A DNA stretch of 64,000 nucleotides, from assembly GCA_964616755.1 (NCBI GenBank), contig CAZTSI010000010.1, positions 22,363 to 86,362 on the forward strand, given 5' to 3'. The notes beneath the pieces are model-generated. The model did not search any database, was not told where the DNA came from, and saw nothing but the letters and a program-made list of their open reading frames with translations. Position 1 is the stretch's first letter, and each line of letters opens with the position of its first letter. A program made the translations under genes and the position numbers. The stretch is from CAYNFR01 sp964616755. GTDB taxonomy: Bacteria > Bacteroidota > Bacteroidia > Chitinophagales > Saprospiraceae. Positions 47,083 through 56,079 of this stretch are shown here, in pieces.

Positions 47083-48597
47083 ATGGCGAAGAAGCATATT
47101 ATCTACAAAGATATCAAAACTTTAGGAGAATTAAAGAAAACAGGGTATCAATCAAAGGCAATCAAAGAAGAATTGAGGTCTAACCTAATCAATAAGCTAA
47201 AGAACAAAGAGCGTGTTTTTGAGGGCATCATAGGTTTTGACGAGACCGTCATACCTGAGATAGAACGAGCTATTTTGTCACGACACAACATACTGTTGCT
47301 CGGATTGCGTGGTCAAGCTAAAACTAGGATCGCGCGAATGCTCACGAGCTTACTAGATGAATATATACCCATTGTCAGCGGATCTGAGATAAATGATGAC
47401 CCCCTGAAACCTTTGTCGAGGCAAGCTATAGACATTATTGAAGAGCTGGGTGACAATACACCTATCCAATGGCTACATCGAAGCGCTCGTTATGTGGAAA
47501 AACTTGCTACCCCTGACGTAAGCGTAGCCGACTTGATTGGTGATGTAGACCCGATAAAAGCAGCCACGCTCAAACTGCCCTATTCGGATGAACGAGTCAT
47601 TCATTTTGGTCTCGTGCCAAGATCACACAGATCTATTTTTGTGCTCAACGAGTTGCCTGATTTGCAAGCGCGTATTCAAGTATCTCTCTTTAATATTCTT
47701 CAAGAAGGGGATATTCAAATAAGAGGCTTCAAACTACGATTTCCACTTGATATCGAATTTATCTTCACGGCCAATCCAGAAGATTATACGAACAGAGGAA
47801 GCATTGTCACGCCATTGAAAGATAGAATCCAAAGCCAAATATTGACTCATTATCCTAAAGATCTCGAAATAGCCCAAGCCATAACAGAGCAAGAGGCACG
47901 CATAGCTGAAGATCAGCAAAAAAGCATTTATGTTGGTGAGGAAATCAAATCGCTTATCGAATTGGTAGTTTTTCAAGCGCGAGAGAGTGAATTGATTGAT
48001 GATAATTCAGGAGTGTCAGCCCGATTGAGCATTTCAGCTAGGGAAAATCTGGTTAGCGCTGCGGAAAGACGGATGTTGATCAATGGGGACAAAAAAACTA
48101 GCGTTCGAATTACTGATTTTTGGGGCATCATTCCGTCTATCACAGGCAAGGTAGAGCTCGTCTACGAAGGTGAGCAAGAGGGGCCTTATGGCGTAGCAAT
48201 TAAGTTCATCGAAGGGGCTATAAAAGAAATGTTCTTAGAGTTTTTTCCACATCCTGATAAACTTCCAAAGAAGTTGCAAGAGCATTATTCTGAGATAAAA
48301 ACTTGGTTTAGTAGCGGTAATACTTTAGATCTGTTGAACGATGATAGCGAAAAGGAATATCGAAAAAAGCTGAATAGCGTAGCAGGCCTAAAAACTATTG
48401 TTACGGCCTTGGCAGAAAATGAGAATGATCGTTATTTCTTTATGGAGTTGGCTTTGCACGGTCTCGCGGCAACCGAAAATTTAGGAAAAAGTATTCTAGT
48501 CAATAGCTTTGTGTTTACTGATCCTTTAGCTCGTATGTTTGATAATCTTGACGACGAGGAGGAGGACGATTTGAATGACTTGTTTGATTTGAATTAA
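47083..48597 (+). CDS. MoxR/magnesium-chelatase-like AAA+ ATPase
   Basis: A 504-residue AAA+ ATPase. Walker A is GLRGQAKT at 74-81. The Walker B region reads FVLNELPDLQARIQVSLFNIL, with Asn in place of the first acidic residue, which is usual in this subgroup. Sensor 1 is FTANPEDYTNRG, and the lid includes the arginine of SARLSISAREN. The helical C-terminus ends in an acidic tail (DDEEEDDLNDLF). It probably works with the VWA protein encoded one base upstream as a chelatase-type remodeller. The target is unknown. The next small gene begins one base after its stop. Confidence 0.88.
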   Translation: MAKKHIIYKDIKTLGELKKTGYQSKAIKEELRSNLINKLKNKERVFEGIIGFDETVIPEIERAILSRHNILLLGLRGQAKTRIARMLTSLLDEYIPIVSGSEINDDPLKPLSRQAIDIIEELGDNTPIQWLHRSARYVEKLATPDVSVADLIGDVDPIKAATLKLPYSDERVIHFGLVPRSHRSIFVLNELPDLQARIQVSLFNILQEGDIQIRGFKLRFPLDIEFIFTANPEDYTNRGSIVTPLKDRIQSQILTHYPKDLEIAQAITEQEARIAEDQQKSIYVGEEIKSLIELVVFQARESELIDDNSGVSARLSISARENLVSAAERRMLINGDKKTSVRITDFWGIIPSITGKVELVYEGEQEGPYGVAIKFIEGAIKEMFLEFFPHPDKLPKKLQEHYSEIKTWFSSGNTLDLLNDDSEKEYRKKLNSVAGLKTIVTALAENENDRYFFMELALHGLAATENLGKSILVNSFVFTDPLARMFDNLDDEEEDDLNDLFDLN

Positions 48598-48598
48598 T

Positions 48599-49027
48599 AT
48601 GAAGAGCACCCTCCTTGGAATTTATCAAGGCAACTTTGAAAATATAAAAGTATACGAACGAGTATCGTTCGGACGAGGAGAATGGAGTGCGGGTTTGGCA
48701 TTACCAAATTTTGGTATAGTGGTAGGTCAAGGTGTTTATGGAGTTTATGAACAAAGATATTTACTCAAGCATGAATTTGGCCATATTCTGCAGGCTCGAA
48801 TTGTGGGGTCTTTTATATTTTATCTTTTCATCGGCCTCCCTAGCTTGATTAGTGCTTGGACGAACGGGTTTGGTGCGGGCCACAGATTTTTTTGGACTGA
48901 GACGTGGGCCAATCATTTAAGTAAAGAATACTTCAAGGATCCTAACTGGCCTATAGCTATATTCCCTTGCAAAAAACCATTATTTAGTAATTTTACTTTT
49001 AAGATCTTTGGGGGTAAGGTGCAATAA
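48599..49027 (+). CDS. Small HEFGH-motif protein, putative metalloprotease-like
   Basis: A 142-residue protein with HEFGH at 58-62, matching the zinc-binding HExxH motif, and a possible third ligand Glu101 in FWTETWANHLSKEYF. One hydrophobic segment (SFIFYLFIGLPSLISAW, about 71-87) follows the motif directly. No signal peptide is visible. The family is not named to my knowledge. It begins one base after the AAA+ stop, so it is cotranslated with the VWA-AAA pair. This suggests a functional link (inference). A minimal membrane-associated peptidase or a degenerate relative are both possible. Confidence 0.72.
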   Translation: MKSTLLGIYQGNFENIKVYERVSFGRGEWSAGLALPNFGIVVGQGVYGVYEQRYLLKHEFGHILQARIVGSFIFYLFIGLPSLISAWTNGFGAGHRFFWTETWANHLSKEYFKDPNWPIAIFPCKKPLFSNFTFKIFGGKVQ

Positions 49028-49061
49028 TATTGTCATATAGCTGACATTTATACCTAGATTC

Positions 49062-50390
49062 ATGAACAGCCTGCGATTTTCTTTGCTTTTAACGATTTTC
49101 ATTTTTTCTTGCGGTGATGGCACCAATGACATTGACAAAGAATTAAAATTTACAATCAATACAGCCTCTAATTCAAGGGGTTTATCATCGTATCTATTGC
49201 CAGGTTCGCGTGATTTTAGTCGTATTCCGCAAGACCCTAAAAATCCATTAAGTGCCGAAAAAGTACATTTAGGTCAGCTTTTATTTCATGAAGCTAGTTT
49301 CAGTACTGTGGGCAATTTCGATAAACTGAAGCTCACCTATACGTGTGCCACTTGTCATCATGTAGATGCCGGATTTCAAGCGGGTCGCGTTCAAGGAATT
49401 GGAGATGGGGGTGTAGGGTTTGGTGTAAGAGGTGAAGCTCGACGTCCAGATCAATTAATCGAAATGTCCAAAATTGATGTACAACCGTTGCGGTCACCAT
49501 CTGCACTCAACATTGCCTATCAAACGAATATTCTTTGGAATGGACAATTTGGAGCCACTGCACTCAATGCAGGAACAGAAAATCTTTGGCCGGCTGGTAC
49601 ACCAATAGCTAAAAATTATCTAGGCTTTGAAGGAACAGAGACACAGGCTATTGCTGGTCTGGACGTGCATCGTATCTTAATAACACCTGAGGCCGCTGCA
49701 GCGACAGGCTACAAACAATATTTTGACCTAGCTTTCAGCGAACTGCCAGAATCGAGTCGCTATTCAAATATTACAGCTGGAATGGCCATTGCCGCCTATG
49801 AGCGAATCTTATTGGCGAATGAAGCTCCTTTTCAACGATGGTTACGCGGAGACGAAATGGCCATGACTGAACAAGAAAAGAGAGGAGCCATACTGTTTTT
49901 TGGTAAAGCAGAATGCAATAGTTGCCACAATGGTCCCAGTTTAGCTGCTATGGAATTTCATGCCCTAGGTATGGGTGACTTCACCAATTCCCCTGATGTA
50001 TTAAATTTCAAAAAAGACGATCCTTCTAGATTAGGTCGTGCAAGCTTTACGAAGCGAAGCGAGGACAATTATAAATTTAAGGTACCACAACTTTACAACC
50101 TCAAAGATTCACCCTTTTATGGACATGGGGGAACGTTTACATCGATAGAGGACGTAATTAATTACAAGAATCTAGCTATTCAAGAAAACAGTGAAGTACC
50201 GGCAAGTCAATTGTCGCCATACTTCAGACCATTGAAATTGACCACGGAAGAAGTTAGCGATTTGGTTGCTTTTATAGCCAATGGTCTTTACGATCCTAAG
50301 TTAAGGCGATATCTGCCAGAAAAAACGCTGTCTGGCATGTGTTTTCCAAATAATGACCCTGCGAGCCAGACGGATTTAGGCTGCAAATAG
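49062..50390 (+). CDS. Di-haem cytochrome c peroxidase, MauG family
   Basis: A 442-residue exported di-haem protein. Haem-binding CATCH lies at 95-99 and CNSCH at 285-289. The opening PKNPLSAEKVHLGQLLFHEASFS and the C-terminal YKFKVPQLYNLKDSPFYGHGGTF are standard for the CcpA/MauG family. It reduces H2O2 with electrons from small cytochromes or performs MauG-like oxidations. The N-terminus (LLLTIFIFSC, Cys17) suggests a lipoprotein. It lies 34 bases after the HEFGH gene and could share its transcript. It ends 12 bases before the convergent TIM-barrel gene. Confidence 0.92.
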   Translation: MNSLRFSLLLTIFIFSCGDGTNDIDKELKFTINTASNSRGLSSYLLPGSRDFSRIPQDPKNPLSAEKVHLGQLLFHEASFSTVGNFDKLKLTYTCATCHHVDAGFQAGRVQGIGDGGVGFGVRGEARRPDQLIEMSKIDVQPLRSPSALNIAYQTNILWNGQFGATALNAGTENLWPAGTPIAKNYLGFEGTETQAIAGLDVHRILITPEAAAATGYKQYFDLAFSELPESSRYSNITAGMAIAAYERILLANEAPFQRWLRGDEMAMTEQEKRGAILFFGKAECNSCHNGPSLAAMEFHALGMGDFTNSPDVLNFKKDDPSRLGRASFTKRSEDNYKFKVPQLYNLKDSPFYGHGGTFTSIEDVINYKNLAIQENSEVPASQLSPYFRPLKLTTEEVSDLVAFIANGLYDPKLRRYLPEKTLSGMCFPNNDPASQTDLGCK

Positions 50391-50402
50391 GACTTATTGA
50401 TT

Positions 50403-51314
50403 TTATATCACATCTACAGACCTATATGCGGCAAGAAGCTTTTTCTCACCTTCAAGGCCGTCGTGAAAATTGCCATGCTCCATTCCAAGTACACCCTCAA
50501 ATCCTTTAGCATGAATGTGTTTAAAGATATTAGTGTAATTGATTTCACCCGTTGTAGGTTCTTTACGTCCAGGATTGTCTCCTATTTGAAAATACGCTAC
50601 TTCCTCATAAGCTTTGTCAATATTGGGAATAATATTGCCCTCATGAATTTGCTGGTGATACATGTCAAATAAAATCTTGCAAGCAGGACTATCTACAGCT
50701 CTACATATTTCATACGCTTGTGCAATTTTATTTAAGAACTGTCCAGGATGATCTCTAAAATTTAGGGGTTCTAATACCATAGTAAGGCCATGTGGCTCTA
50801 GAATAGCAGAAGCTTGTTTGAGCGATTCGATCACATTAGCTGTTTGATATCCTTCATCTTGTCGCATATCGATATATCCAGGCACTACGGTCATCCATTT
50901 AGCATTTACTCGCTTTGCCACATCTACTGAACTACTAATATCTGCTAAAAACTCATCACGCCATTCTTTCTTACCACTTGTAAGATTAGGTTCGCTCCAA
51001 TAAATCTTATGCGCCACAAAGACGCCCATTGTCATACCTAACCGCCCCATCGTTGATGCCATCTTTTCTTGAAGTGCAACATCACGCCCTTTCATACCAT
51101 TATCTTCATAAGCCGAAAACCCTTGCTCTGCCATAAAGGTCAATTGGTCTATAGGATCCTTGCCCGCATGATGTTCGAACATGCCGAGATGTGGAGCAAA
51201 TTTCATTTTAAATCTAGTGTTATTCACATTTTTCAGTACACTTGACGATCCCGTAGCACAGGCGAGCAGAGGGGCTGCCATCATCGTAGTGCTTAAAAAA
51301 TTTCTTCTTTTCAT
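50403..51314 (-). CDS. Exported hydroxypyruvate-isomerase-like TIM-barrel protein
   Basis: A 303-residue sugar-phosphate-isomerase/epimerase family protein. The N-terminus MKRRNFLSTT with AAPLLAC resembles a Tat signal with a lipobox. The barrel matches the hydroxypyruvate isomerase (Hyi) branch: VLEPLNFRDHPGQFL, FDMYHQQ, QIGDNPGR followed by EPTTGEINY, and a late GMEHGN. The conserved Glu, Asp and His are metal ligands in this fold. It is the last gene of an operon with Gfo/Idh, ApbE and FGE-like genes. Its export and partners argue for an extracytoplasmic carbohydrate role, not classic glyoxylate metabolism (inference). Confidence 0.87.
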   Translation of the reverse strand: MKRRNFLSTTMMAAPLLACATGSSSVLKNVNNTRFKMKFAPHLGMFEHHAGKDPIDQLTFMAEQGFSAYEDNGMKGRDVALQEKMASTMGRLGMTMGVFVAHKIYWSEPNLTSGKKEWRDEFLADISSSVDVAKRVNAKWMTVVPGYIDMRQDEGYQTANVIESLKQASAILEPHGLTMVLEPLNFRDHPGQFLNKIAQAYEICRAVDSPACKILFDMYHQQIHEGNIIPNIDKAYEEVAYFQIGDNPGRKEPTTGEINYTNIFKHIHAKGFEGVLGMEHGNFHDGLEGEKKLLAAYRSVDVI

Positions 51315-51350
51315 AACGAAGGTTTTAGTGATTGTGATTGTAAATGTAAG

Positions 51351-52328
51351 TTACTGATTTGACCTGTATAGATACTCAATTTTCTCATTACCTGTAATAA
51401 TGTATGCTTCGAACTCGTGAAAATCCACTTCAATCATCGGTGAGAGGCTCAGAAGAGTACTCAACGCATCGCTATAAAGACCAGAGGAGCTTATGACGGT
51501 AACGCGATGGACATCTTTTATTGGCAAACCTGTAGTTGGTAAAATATGATGTTGATATCGTGATCCATCATAGTCGAGATAACGAAAACTATTCCCTGAA
51601 GTGGCAATACAAGTGCTTTGCAAAATATGTCTATCAAAGTAGACCTCGCCTTCTGTATTAACTTTCTCTATTGCTACAGTCCATCCTTTAGCATGGGGAG
51701 GTGACTGCCCCATACATATATCACCGCCACCATCGATAAGGCTGATAGGATAGCCTCTATTCGCAAGATTTCGCACTAATATTTGTGCTGCGAACCCCTT
51801 AGCTATACCACCCAGATCAAGAGCCATTCCGGGTTTATTCAAATATATTTCTTGACCATTTGATGAAAAAGATATCATTTCACAACCTACGCTACCTTTT
51901 GCGGTGGAGATATCCGCTTCTTCAGGCCATTTATTCAATGCAAAGGCTCGTCGCCAAAGTTTAGTTAATGGGGCAGCTGTAATATCTAAAACACCGTCAG
52001 AGGCTTGACATATTTTTATTGCATGACGATATAGTTCTTGGCTATAAGGATGCACCTCTGTCCAATGATCTGTACCCGCTCTAGCCGCTATTAATGTTAC
52101 TTCACTATCATTTCTAAAATTACTCCATAAAGAATCCATAAGCTGCAACTCAAGCCACATCAATTGAATATCCTTTATAGCTTTGGCACTATCTTCTTGA
52201 TACACTGTTACTTGCCAGCGTGTACCCATGGATACAAAGCTTTCATGGTAAAGACCCCCAACATGCTGCGCTTTGGTTAGCTCTGCATTAAACCATAGAC
52301 AAAAAAGCACAAACCATGTTTTATACAC
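51351..52328 (-). CDS. apbE: FAD:protein FMN transferase (ApbE family)
   Basis: Covalently attaches FMN from FAD to Thr/Ser of exported redox proteins. The 325-residue form starts at GTG 52328, giving a signal peptide MYKTWFVLFCLWFNAELTKAQ. That GTG lies one base after the Gfo/Idh TAA. A longer in-frame start at 52415 would overlap that gene by 86 bases and bury the signal peptide. Diagnostic motifs are SMGTRWQVTVY, DLGGIAKGFAA, SLIDGGGDI, HHILPTTGLP and the metal-site region YSDALSTLL. No protein in this window shows an obvious flavinylation motif, so the target lies elsewhere or is atypical. Confidence 0.92.
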   Translation of the reverse strand: MYKTWFVLFCLWFNAELTKAQHVGGLYHESFVSMGTRWQVTVYQEDSAKAIKDIQLMWLELQLMDSLWSNFRNDSEVTLIAARAGTDHWTEVHPYSQELYRHAIKICQASDGVLDITAAPLTKLWRRAFALNKWPEEADISTAKGSVGCEMISFSSNGQEIYLNKPGMALDLGGIAKGFAAQILVRNLANRGYPISLIDGGGDICMGQSPPHAKGWTVAIEKVNTEGEVYFDRHILQSTCIATSGNSFRYLDYDGSRYQHHILPTTGLPIKDVHRVTVISSSGLYSDALSTLLSLSPMIEVDFHEFEAYIITGNEKIEYLYRSNQ

Positions 52329-52329
52329 T

Positions 52330-53664
52330 TTACACAACCTTAGATTTTCCAGGTATTGCAACCGGGTAATACCCATCTTCATTGGGCAAAATAGGTGGCG
52401 TCGCATCCCAAGCAAATACTTTTGGAGAAAGATCGATTGTGGAGTTCAACGCCTCCTCCCAGCTAACTATCTGGCCGCCGTAAGTAGCCATGCGCCCCAT
52501 GATGGCGGTCATTGTACTTTTTGCCCCATTCTCTGTATCTGCAAATTTGTAATCTCCTTTAGCGATTGCTGCAAAAAATTCATCGTGTTCAACTTGATAA
52601 GGATTTGGATCATTTTTACCGTCATGATCCATTATAGTATGTCCACTGCGCGTTAGGATGACACCAGGCTTTGGTGCTGAGCCATTCGTGCCATGAAAAG
52701 CTTCGGACACGATGTCATCACAACCTTTGATGTGCTTACATTGAGAAAACATTCGAGAACCATCGGCATATTCATATTCTACGAAATGGTGGTCAAATAT
52801 TTCGCCATGCTCTTTGCCATTGCGCACTTGTCTTCCTCCCATGCCATAGGCTTTAATGGGATAGGCATTCTTAACCCAATTGCCTACATCCAAATTGTGA
52901 ATGTGCTGTTCATTAATATGATCACCGCAAAGCCAATTAAAGTAATACCAATTGCGCATTTGATATTCCATTTCTGTTTGTCCAGGTTGGCGCGGATTGA
53001 CCCATACTCCACTGCTGTTCCAATAAACCCTTGAGGCTGTGATATCGCCAATGGCGCCATTTTGGAGCATATCCACCCATTCGCGGTAGACGGTTTGATA
53101 ATGCCGCTGAAGGCCAACCACTACATTCAATTTTTTGTTCTTGGCCATCTCTGCGGCCTTCAATACCTTCCGAACGCCGGGGCCATCAACCGCAAGTGGC
53201 TTCTCCATAAATACATGTTTACCGGCCATGACCGCCTCTTCAAAATGCTGGGGTCTAAATCCTGGTGGTGTTGTTAAAATCACCACATCAGACAATTCTA
53301 TTACCTTTTTGTATCCATCAAATCCTACAAACTTGTGCTCCTCAGGTACATTTATTTTTGAATTAAGATTAATCGGCTTATCGCTAGACCAATCAGTAAA
53401 ATTTGGATCTGTTATCGCCTTATAGCAGCTTTCAATACGATCTCCAAATGCATCGGCCATGGCTACGAGTTGCGTATTTTCTTTGACCATCAAGGCTTGT
53501 GCTATCGCACCTGTGCCTCGCCCACCACAACCAATAAGGCCTACTTTTATCGTTTCATTACCATATACATGTGCCCGAGCCTCGATGCTAGAAAGTCCAA
53601 CAGCAGTTAAGCCTGCGGCTAAGCCCGTTTTTTGAATAAATGATCGTCTATTTAACTCTTTCAT
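52330..53664 (-). CDS. Tat-exported Gfo/Idh/MocA family oxidoreductase
   Basis: A 444-residue NAD(P)-dependent sugar oxidoreductase homologue. A Tat signal (NRRSFIQKTG, Arg6-Arg7) precedes a Rossmann domain with GCGGRG (about 45-50). The catalytic-region EKP motif is at 154-156 in HVFMEKPLAV. The C-terminal sheet domain includes a WNSSGVWV segment and NWYYFNWLCGDHINEQHIHN, with the HxxE-like histidines. Members interconvert or hydrolyse sugars via 3-keto intermediates with a bound nicotinamide. Tat export fits a cofactor-loaded enzyme. It lies 21 bases after the FGE-like gene and one base before the ApbE start. Confidence 0.92.
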   Translation of the reverse strand: MKELNRRSFIQKTGLAAGLTAVGLSSIEARAHVYGNETIKVGLIGCGGRGTGAIAQALMVKENTQLVAMADAFGDRIESCYKAITDPNFTDWSSDKPINLNSKINVPEEHKFVGFDGYKKVIELSDVVILTTPPGFRPQHFEEAVMAGKHVFMEKPLAVDGPGVRKVLKAAEMAKNKKLNVVVGLQRHYQTVYREWVDMLQNGAIGDITASRVYWNSSGVWVNPRQPGQTEMEYQMRNWYYFNWLCGDHINEQHIHNLDVGNWVKNAYPIKAYGMGGRQVRNGKEHGEIFDHHFVEYEYADGSRMFSQCKHIKGCDDIVSEAFHGTNGSAPKPGVILTRSGHTIMDHDGKNDPNPYQVEHDEFFAAIAKGDYKFADTENGAKSTMTAIMGRMATYGGQIVSWEEALNSTIDLSPKVFAWDATPPILPNEDGYYPVAIPGKSKVV

Positions 53665-53685
53665 TTTGTGTATTTTATGATTTGA

Positions 53686-54588
53686 TTAATCAACTATTGC
53701 TTTAGTAAAAAATTCATGAATTTCTGTTTCTGAGGGCTGGAGATATGGTACCACTACTCGAAACCCAACAAAGGGAGAATCAGGATTCCACCATTTGCTT
53801 TTAGGTATTTGAGGATCTCTACGCTGCCATTTAGCTTCTGATTTTATCCGTAGCTCACAACTACAACTGCCCGCATCAGTCAGATAAGAACCTCCTTTAA
53901 TCGTTCTACTATGCCTTGAGACGGGCATTATCCATGGGTTCTCTTCTTCTTGTGGTATAAAGTCCTCGGCATATTGATCTAAAGTCCATTCGCTTACATT
54001 TCCGATTAGGTCAAATAAACCTAATTTATCCGCTTTTTTAGACTGAATTTTCTGAAAACGCTCATGAGCATTTTCAAAATACCAAGCATAGTCGCCTAAG
54101 GTTCCTTCACCATTACGAGCCAACTGGCAAGCGTATTGCCATTCTGCTTCAGTAGGAAGCCGAAAAAAAATGCCAGTCTTCTCATACAGCCATTTACAAT
54201 ATCGCAATGCTGCTTGTTGTGTCATGCTCACTGCTGGATAACCATATTTACCCATACCTTTTGTAAAATCTTCGTAGGGTGGGCTCGGTCTGGAAATAGC
54301 ATCAGCGTCAAAATTAGGCAATGCCCCTTCATTAGAGTCAAAATCTCGATCTTGAAATAAAATATACTGATCATAACTTGTCTCTGCTTGAGCCATATAG
54401 AATGACGACAGGGCGTAATCCTTTGATCCGATCGTCACAGAACCACCATGAATAAAGACCAATTGAAATGATTCTAGCGATCCAGGAATATTGATTTGAC
54501 GAAGCATATCTTGCTGAGCGGTTGAGATTATGCATCCACAAAACATAAATATCACCCCAATCATCTCGCGCCAGCGAACAACAGTCAT
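53686..54588 (-). CDS. Secreted FGE/SUMF1-fold protein lacking the catalytic cysteine pair
   Basis: A 300-residue protein starting at MTVVRWREMIGVIFMFCG with a signal segment. A longer start at 54651 is rejected because it hides the signal. The fold is formylglycine-generating-enzyme-like: FIHGGSVTIGS, RLPTEAEWQYAC, LIGNVSEWTLDQY, IKGGSYL and PFVGFRVV. Active FGEs have Cys-x4-Cys after GGS-x2. Here the first position is Thr237 and only Cys242 (then Cys244) is kept. Formylglycine formation is therefore unlikely. No sulfatase is in the window. It is the first gene of the operon with Gfo/Idh, ApbE and the TIM-barrel protein. Confidence 0.87.
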   Translation of the reverse strand: MTVVRWREMIGVIFMFCGCIISTAQQDMLRQINIPGSLESFQLVFIHGGSVTIGSKDYALSSFYMAQAETSYDQYILFQDRDFDSNEGALPNFDADAISRPSPPYEDFTKGMGKYGYPAVSMTQQAALRYCKWLYEKTGIFFRLPTEAEWQYACQLARNGEGTLGDYAWYFENAHERFQKIQSKKADKLGLFDLIGNVSEWTLDQYAEDFIPQEEENPWIMPVSRHSRTIKGGSYLTDAGSCSCELRIKSEAKWQRRDPQIPKSKWWNPDSPFVGFRVVVPYLQPSETEIHEFFTKAIVD

Positions 54589-54720
54589 TTTGTGCACATT
54601 GTATTTACAATAATAACACTTTGTGCGCAAATAATAGAAGAAATCCACCATTGTTATAAAGCTTTACAAGATATTATTTCGCTATGTATCTATAAGAGCA
54701 ATATTTATAAAAGGGGATGG

Positions 54721-55824
54721 TCATTTCCCTTTATTACACCAAGACTTTACAAGATTGTCTATTTCTTTTTGATTATCAAAGACTTGGATTGATTTTATCT
54801 CTGAAGGTGTGCGACTGAAGCGAGGAGCCGGAGCTGGCTGAATTAACCCGTTATACTCAATGAAACTGTTTCGGCTTTTCATATGATGATGCTCTTTTGC
54901 TTCATCAAAGTTGAGTACAGGAGAAAAGCAGACATCCGATCCTTCTAAGATTTCGCACCATTCAACTAAAGACTTTGTTTTAAATATTTGAGCGAATTTT
55001 GATTTAAGATTTGGCCAATTTTCTTTGTCCAATTGATTTGAGAACAGCTCGATATCTAGGTCCAACTTTTGTAGGAGTAGTGCATAAAAGTTTGGTTCTA
55101 TTGCTCCGATGGCTATATGTCTGGCGTCAGCAGTCTCGTAGCAAGCATAAAAGTGTGCGCCACCATCTAATAAGTTCTCCTCTCTGTAGTGCGTCCATGC
55201 GCCTAACTGTCTCATAGAATGAAAAAGTGACATCATTAAAGAAACACCATCCGTCATAGCAGCATCGATGATTTGTCCTTTCGCAGAATGATTTCGTTCA
55301 TGCAAGGCGGCGAGTATACCTGTTACTAACATCATAGCTCCACCCCCATAATCTCCTATTACATTCAATGGCACACTGGGATTTGAATTAATTGATCCAA
55401 TAGCATGTAATGCTCCTGCCAGGGCAATATAATTAATGTCATGTCCAGCGGCATTAGCAAGAGTTCCCTGCTGCCCCCAGCCGGTAATTCTACCATATAT
55501 TAAGCCTGGGTTAGTCGAAAAACACTCTTCAGGACCTAGGCGTAAGCGCTCCATTACTCCAGGTCGGTATCCCTCGATAAGAATGTCGGCATGATCAATC
55601 AAATTGCGCACCAAAGTAAAACCCTGCGTCGATTTTAAATCTGCGGATACAATTTTCTTGCCTCTCATGGTAATATCGCTTTCTATCGGCAAGCCAATCG
55701 AATGACTTCGCCGGATGACCAGCACTTCTGCCCCCATATCGGCTAACATCATACTAGCGAATGGTGCAGGGCCAATACCCCCTATTTCAATTACTTTTAT
55801 TCCAGACAATGCCCCCATATTCAT
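54721..55824 (-). CDS. Alpha-methylacyl-CoA racemase-like CoA-transferase family III protein
   Basis: A 367-residue CaiB/BaiF-fold protein. The catalytic residues of the AMACR/MCR racemase branch are present at matching spacing: His128 (AAGHDINYIALAGAL), Asp158 (VIGDYGGGAM) and Glu243 (GAIEPNFYALL). The N-terminal GIKVIEIGGIGPAPFASMMLADMGAEV is typical. It epimerises 2-methylacyl-CoA esters in branched-chain lipid breakdown. The gene is probably monocistronic: a 132-base gap separates it from the FGE-like start, and 255 AT-rich bases lie upstream without a gene. Confidence 0.9.
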   Translation of the reverse strand: MNMGALSGIKVIEIGGIGPAPFASMMLADMGAEVLVIRRSHSIGLPIESDITMRGKKIVSADLKSTQGFTLVRNLIDHADILIEGYRPGVMERLRLGPEECFSTNPGLIYGRITGWGQQGTLANAAGHDINYIALAGALHAIGSINSNPSVPLNVIGDYGGGAMMLVTGILAALHERNHSAKGQIIDAAMTDGVSLMMSLFHSMRQLGAWTHYREENLLDGGAHFYACYETADARHIAIGAIEPNFYALLLQKLDLDIELFSNQLDKENWPNLKSKFAQIFKTKSLVEWCEILEGSDVCFSPVLNFDEAKEHHHMKSRNSFIEYNGLIQPAPAPRFSRTPSEIKSIQVFDNQKEIDNLVKSWCNKGK

Positions 55825-56079
55825 ATAAGTTGTAAGCTCGAATATAGATGAGTAATCTTTGCCCGATCAAAGAAGTTTTGGCATAAATCGCTGGAATGAT
55901 TAATAAGTCTTGATCAATTGAAAATAGCTCGTCAAAAATATGGCAAATACTTGTCCATACCGATGTCCTTGATACCAAACCAAAGAGCATTTTTTAATTA
56001 TATTGCCTCAAAAAATGATGGTGTTGATCTCGCTCCATCCTAAATAGTTTCATTTTCTTTAATTCATAGAACCAATATC

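Noticed and set aside
52329..52415. Longer start of ApbE overlapping the Gfo/Idh gene
   Set aside because: It would place about 29 non-conserved residues before the signal peptide. The GTG at 52328, one base after the upstream stop, gives a normal signal peptide.
53686..54588. Sulfatase-maturation role for the FGE-like protein
   Set aside because: The catalytic cysteine pair is incomplete and there is no sulfatase in the window.
55787..55990. 67-codon frame upstream of and overlapping the AMACR-like gene
   Set aside because: No signal peptide, domain or ribosome-binding context. It mostly covers the AT-rich intergenic region and overlaps the true start of the CoA enzyme.
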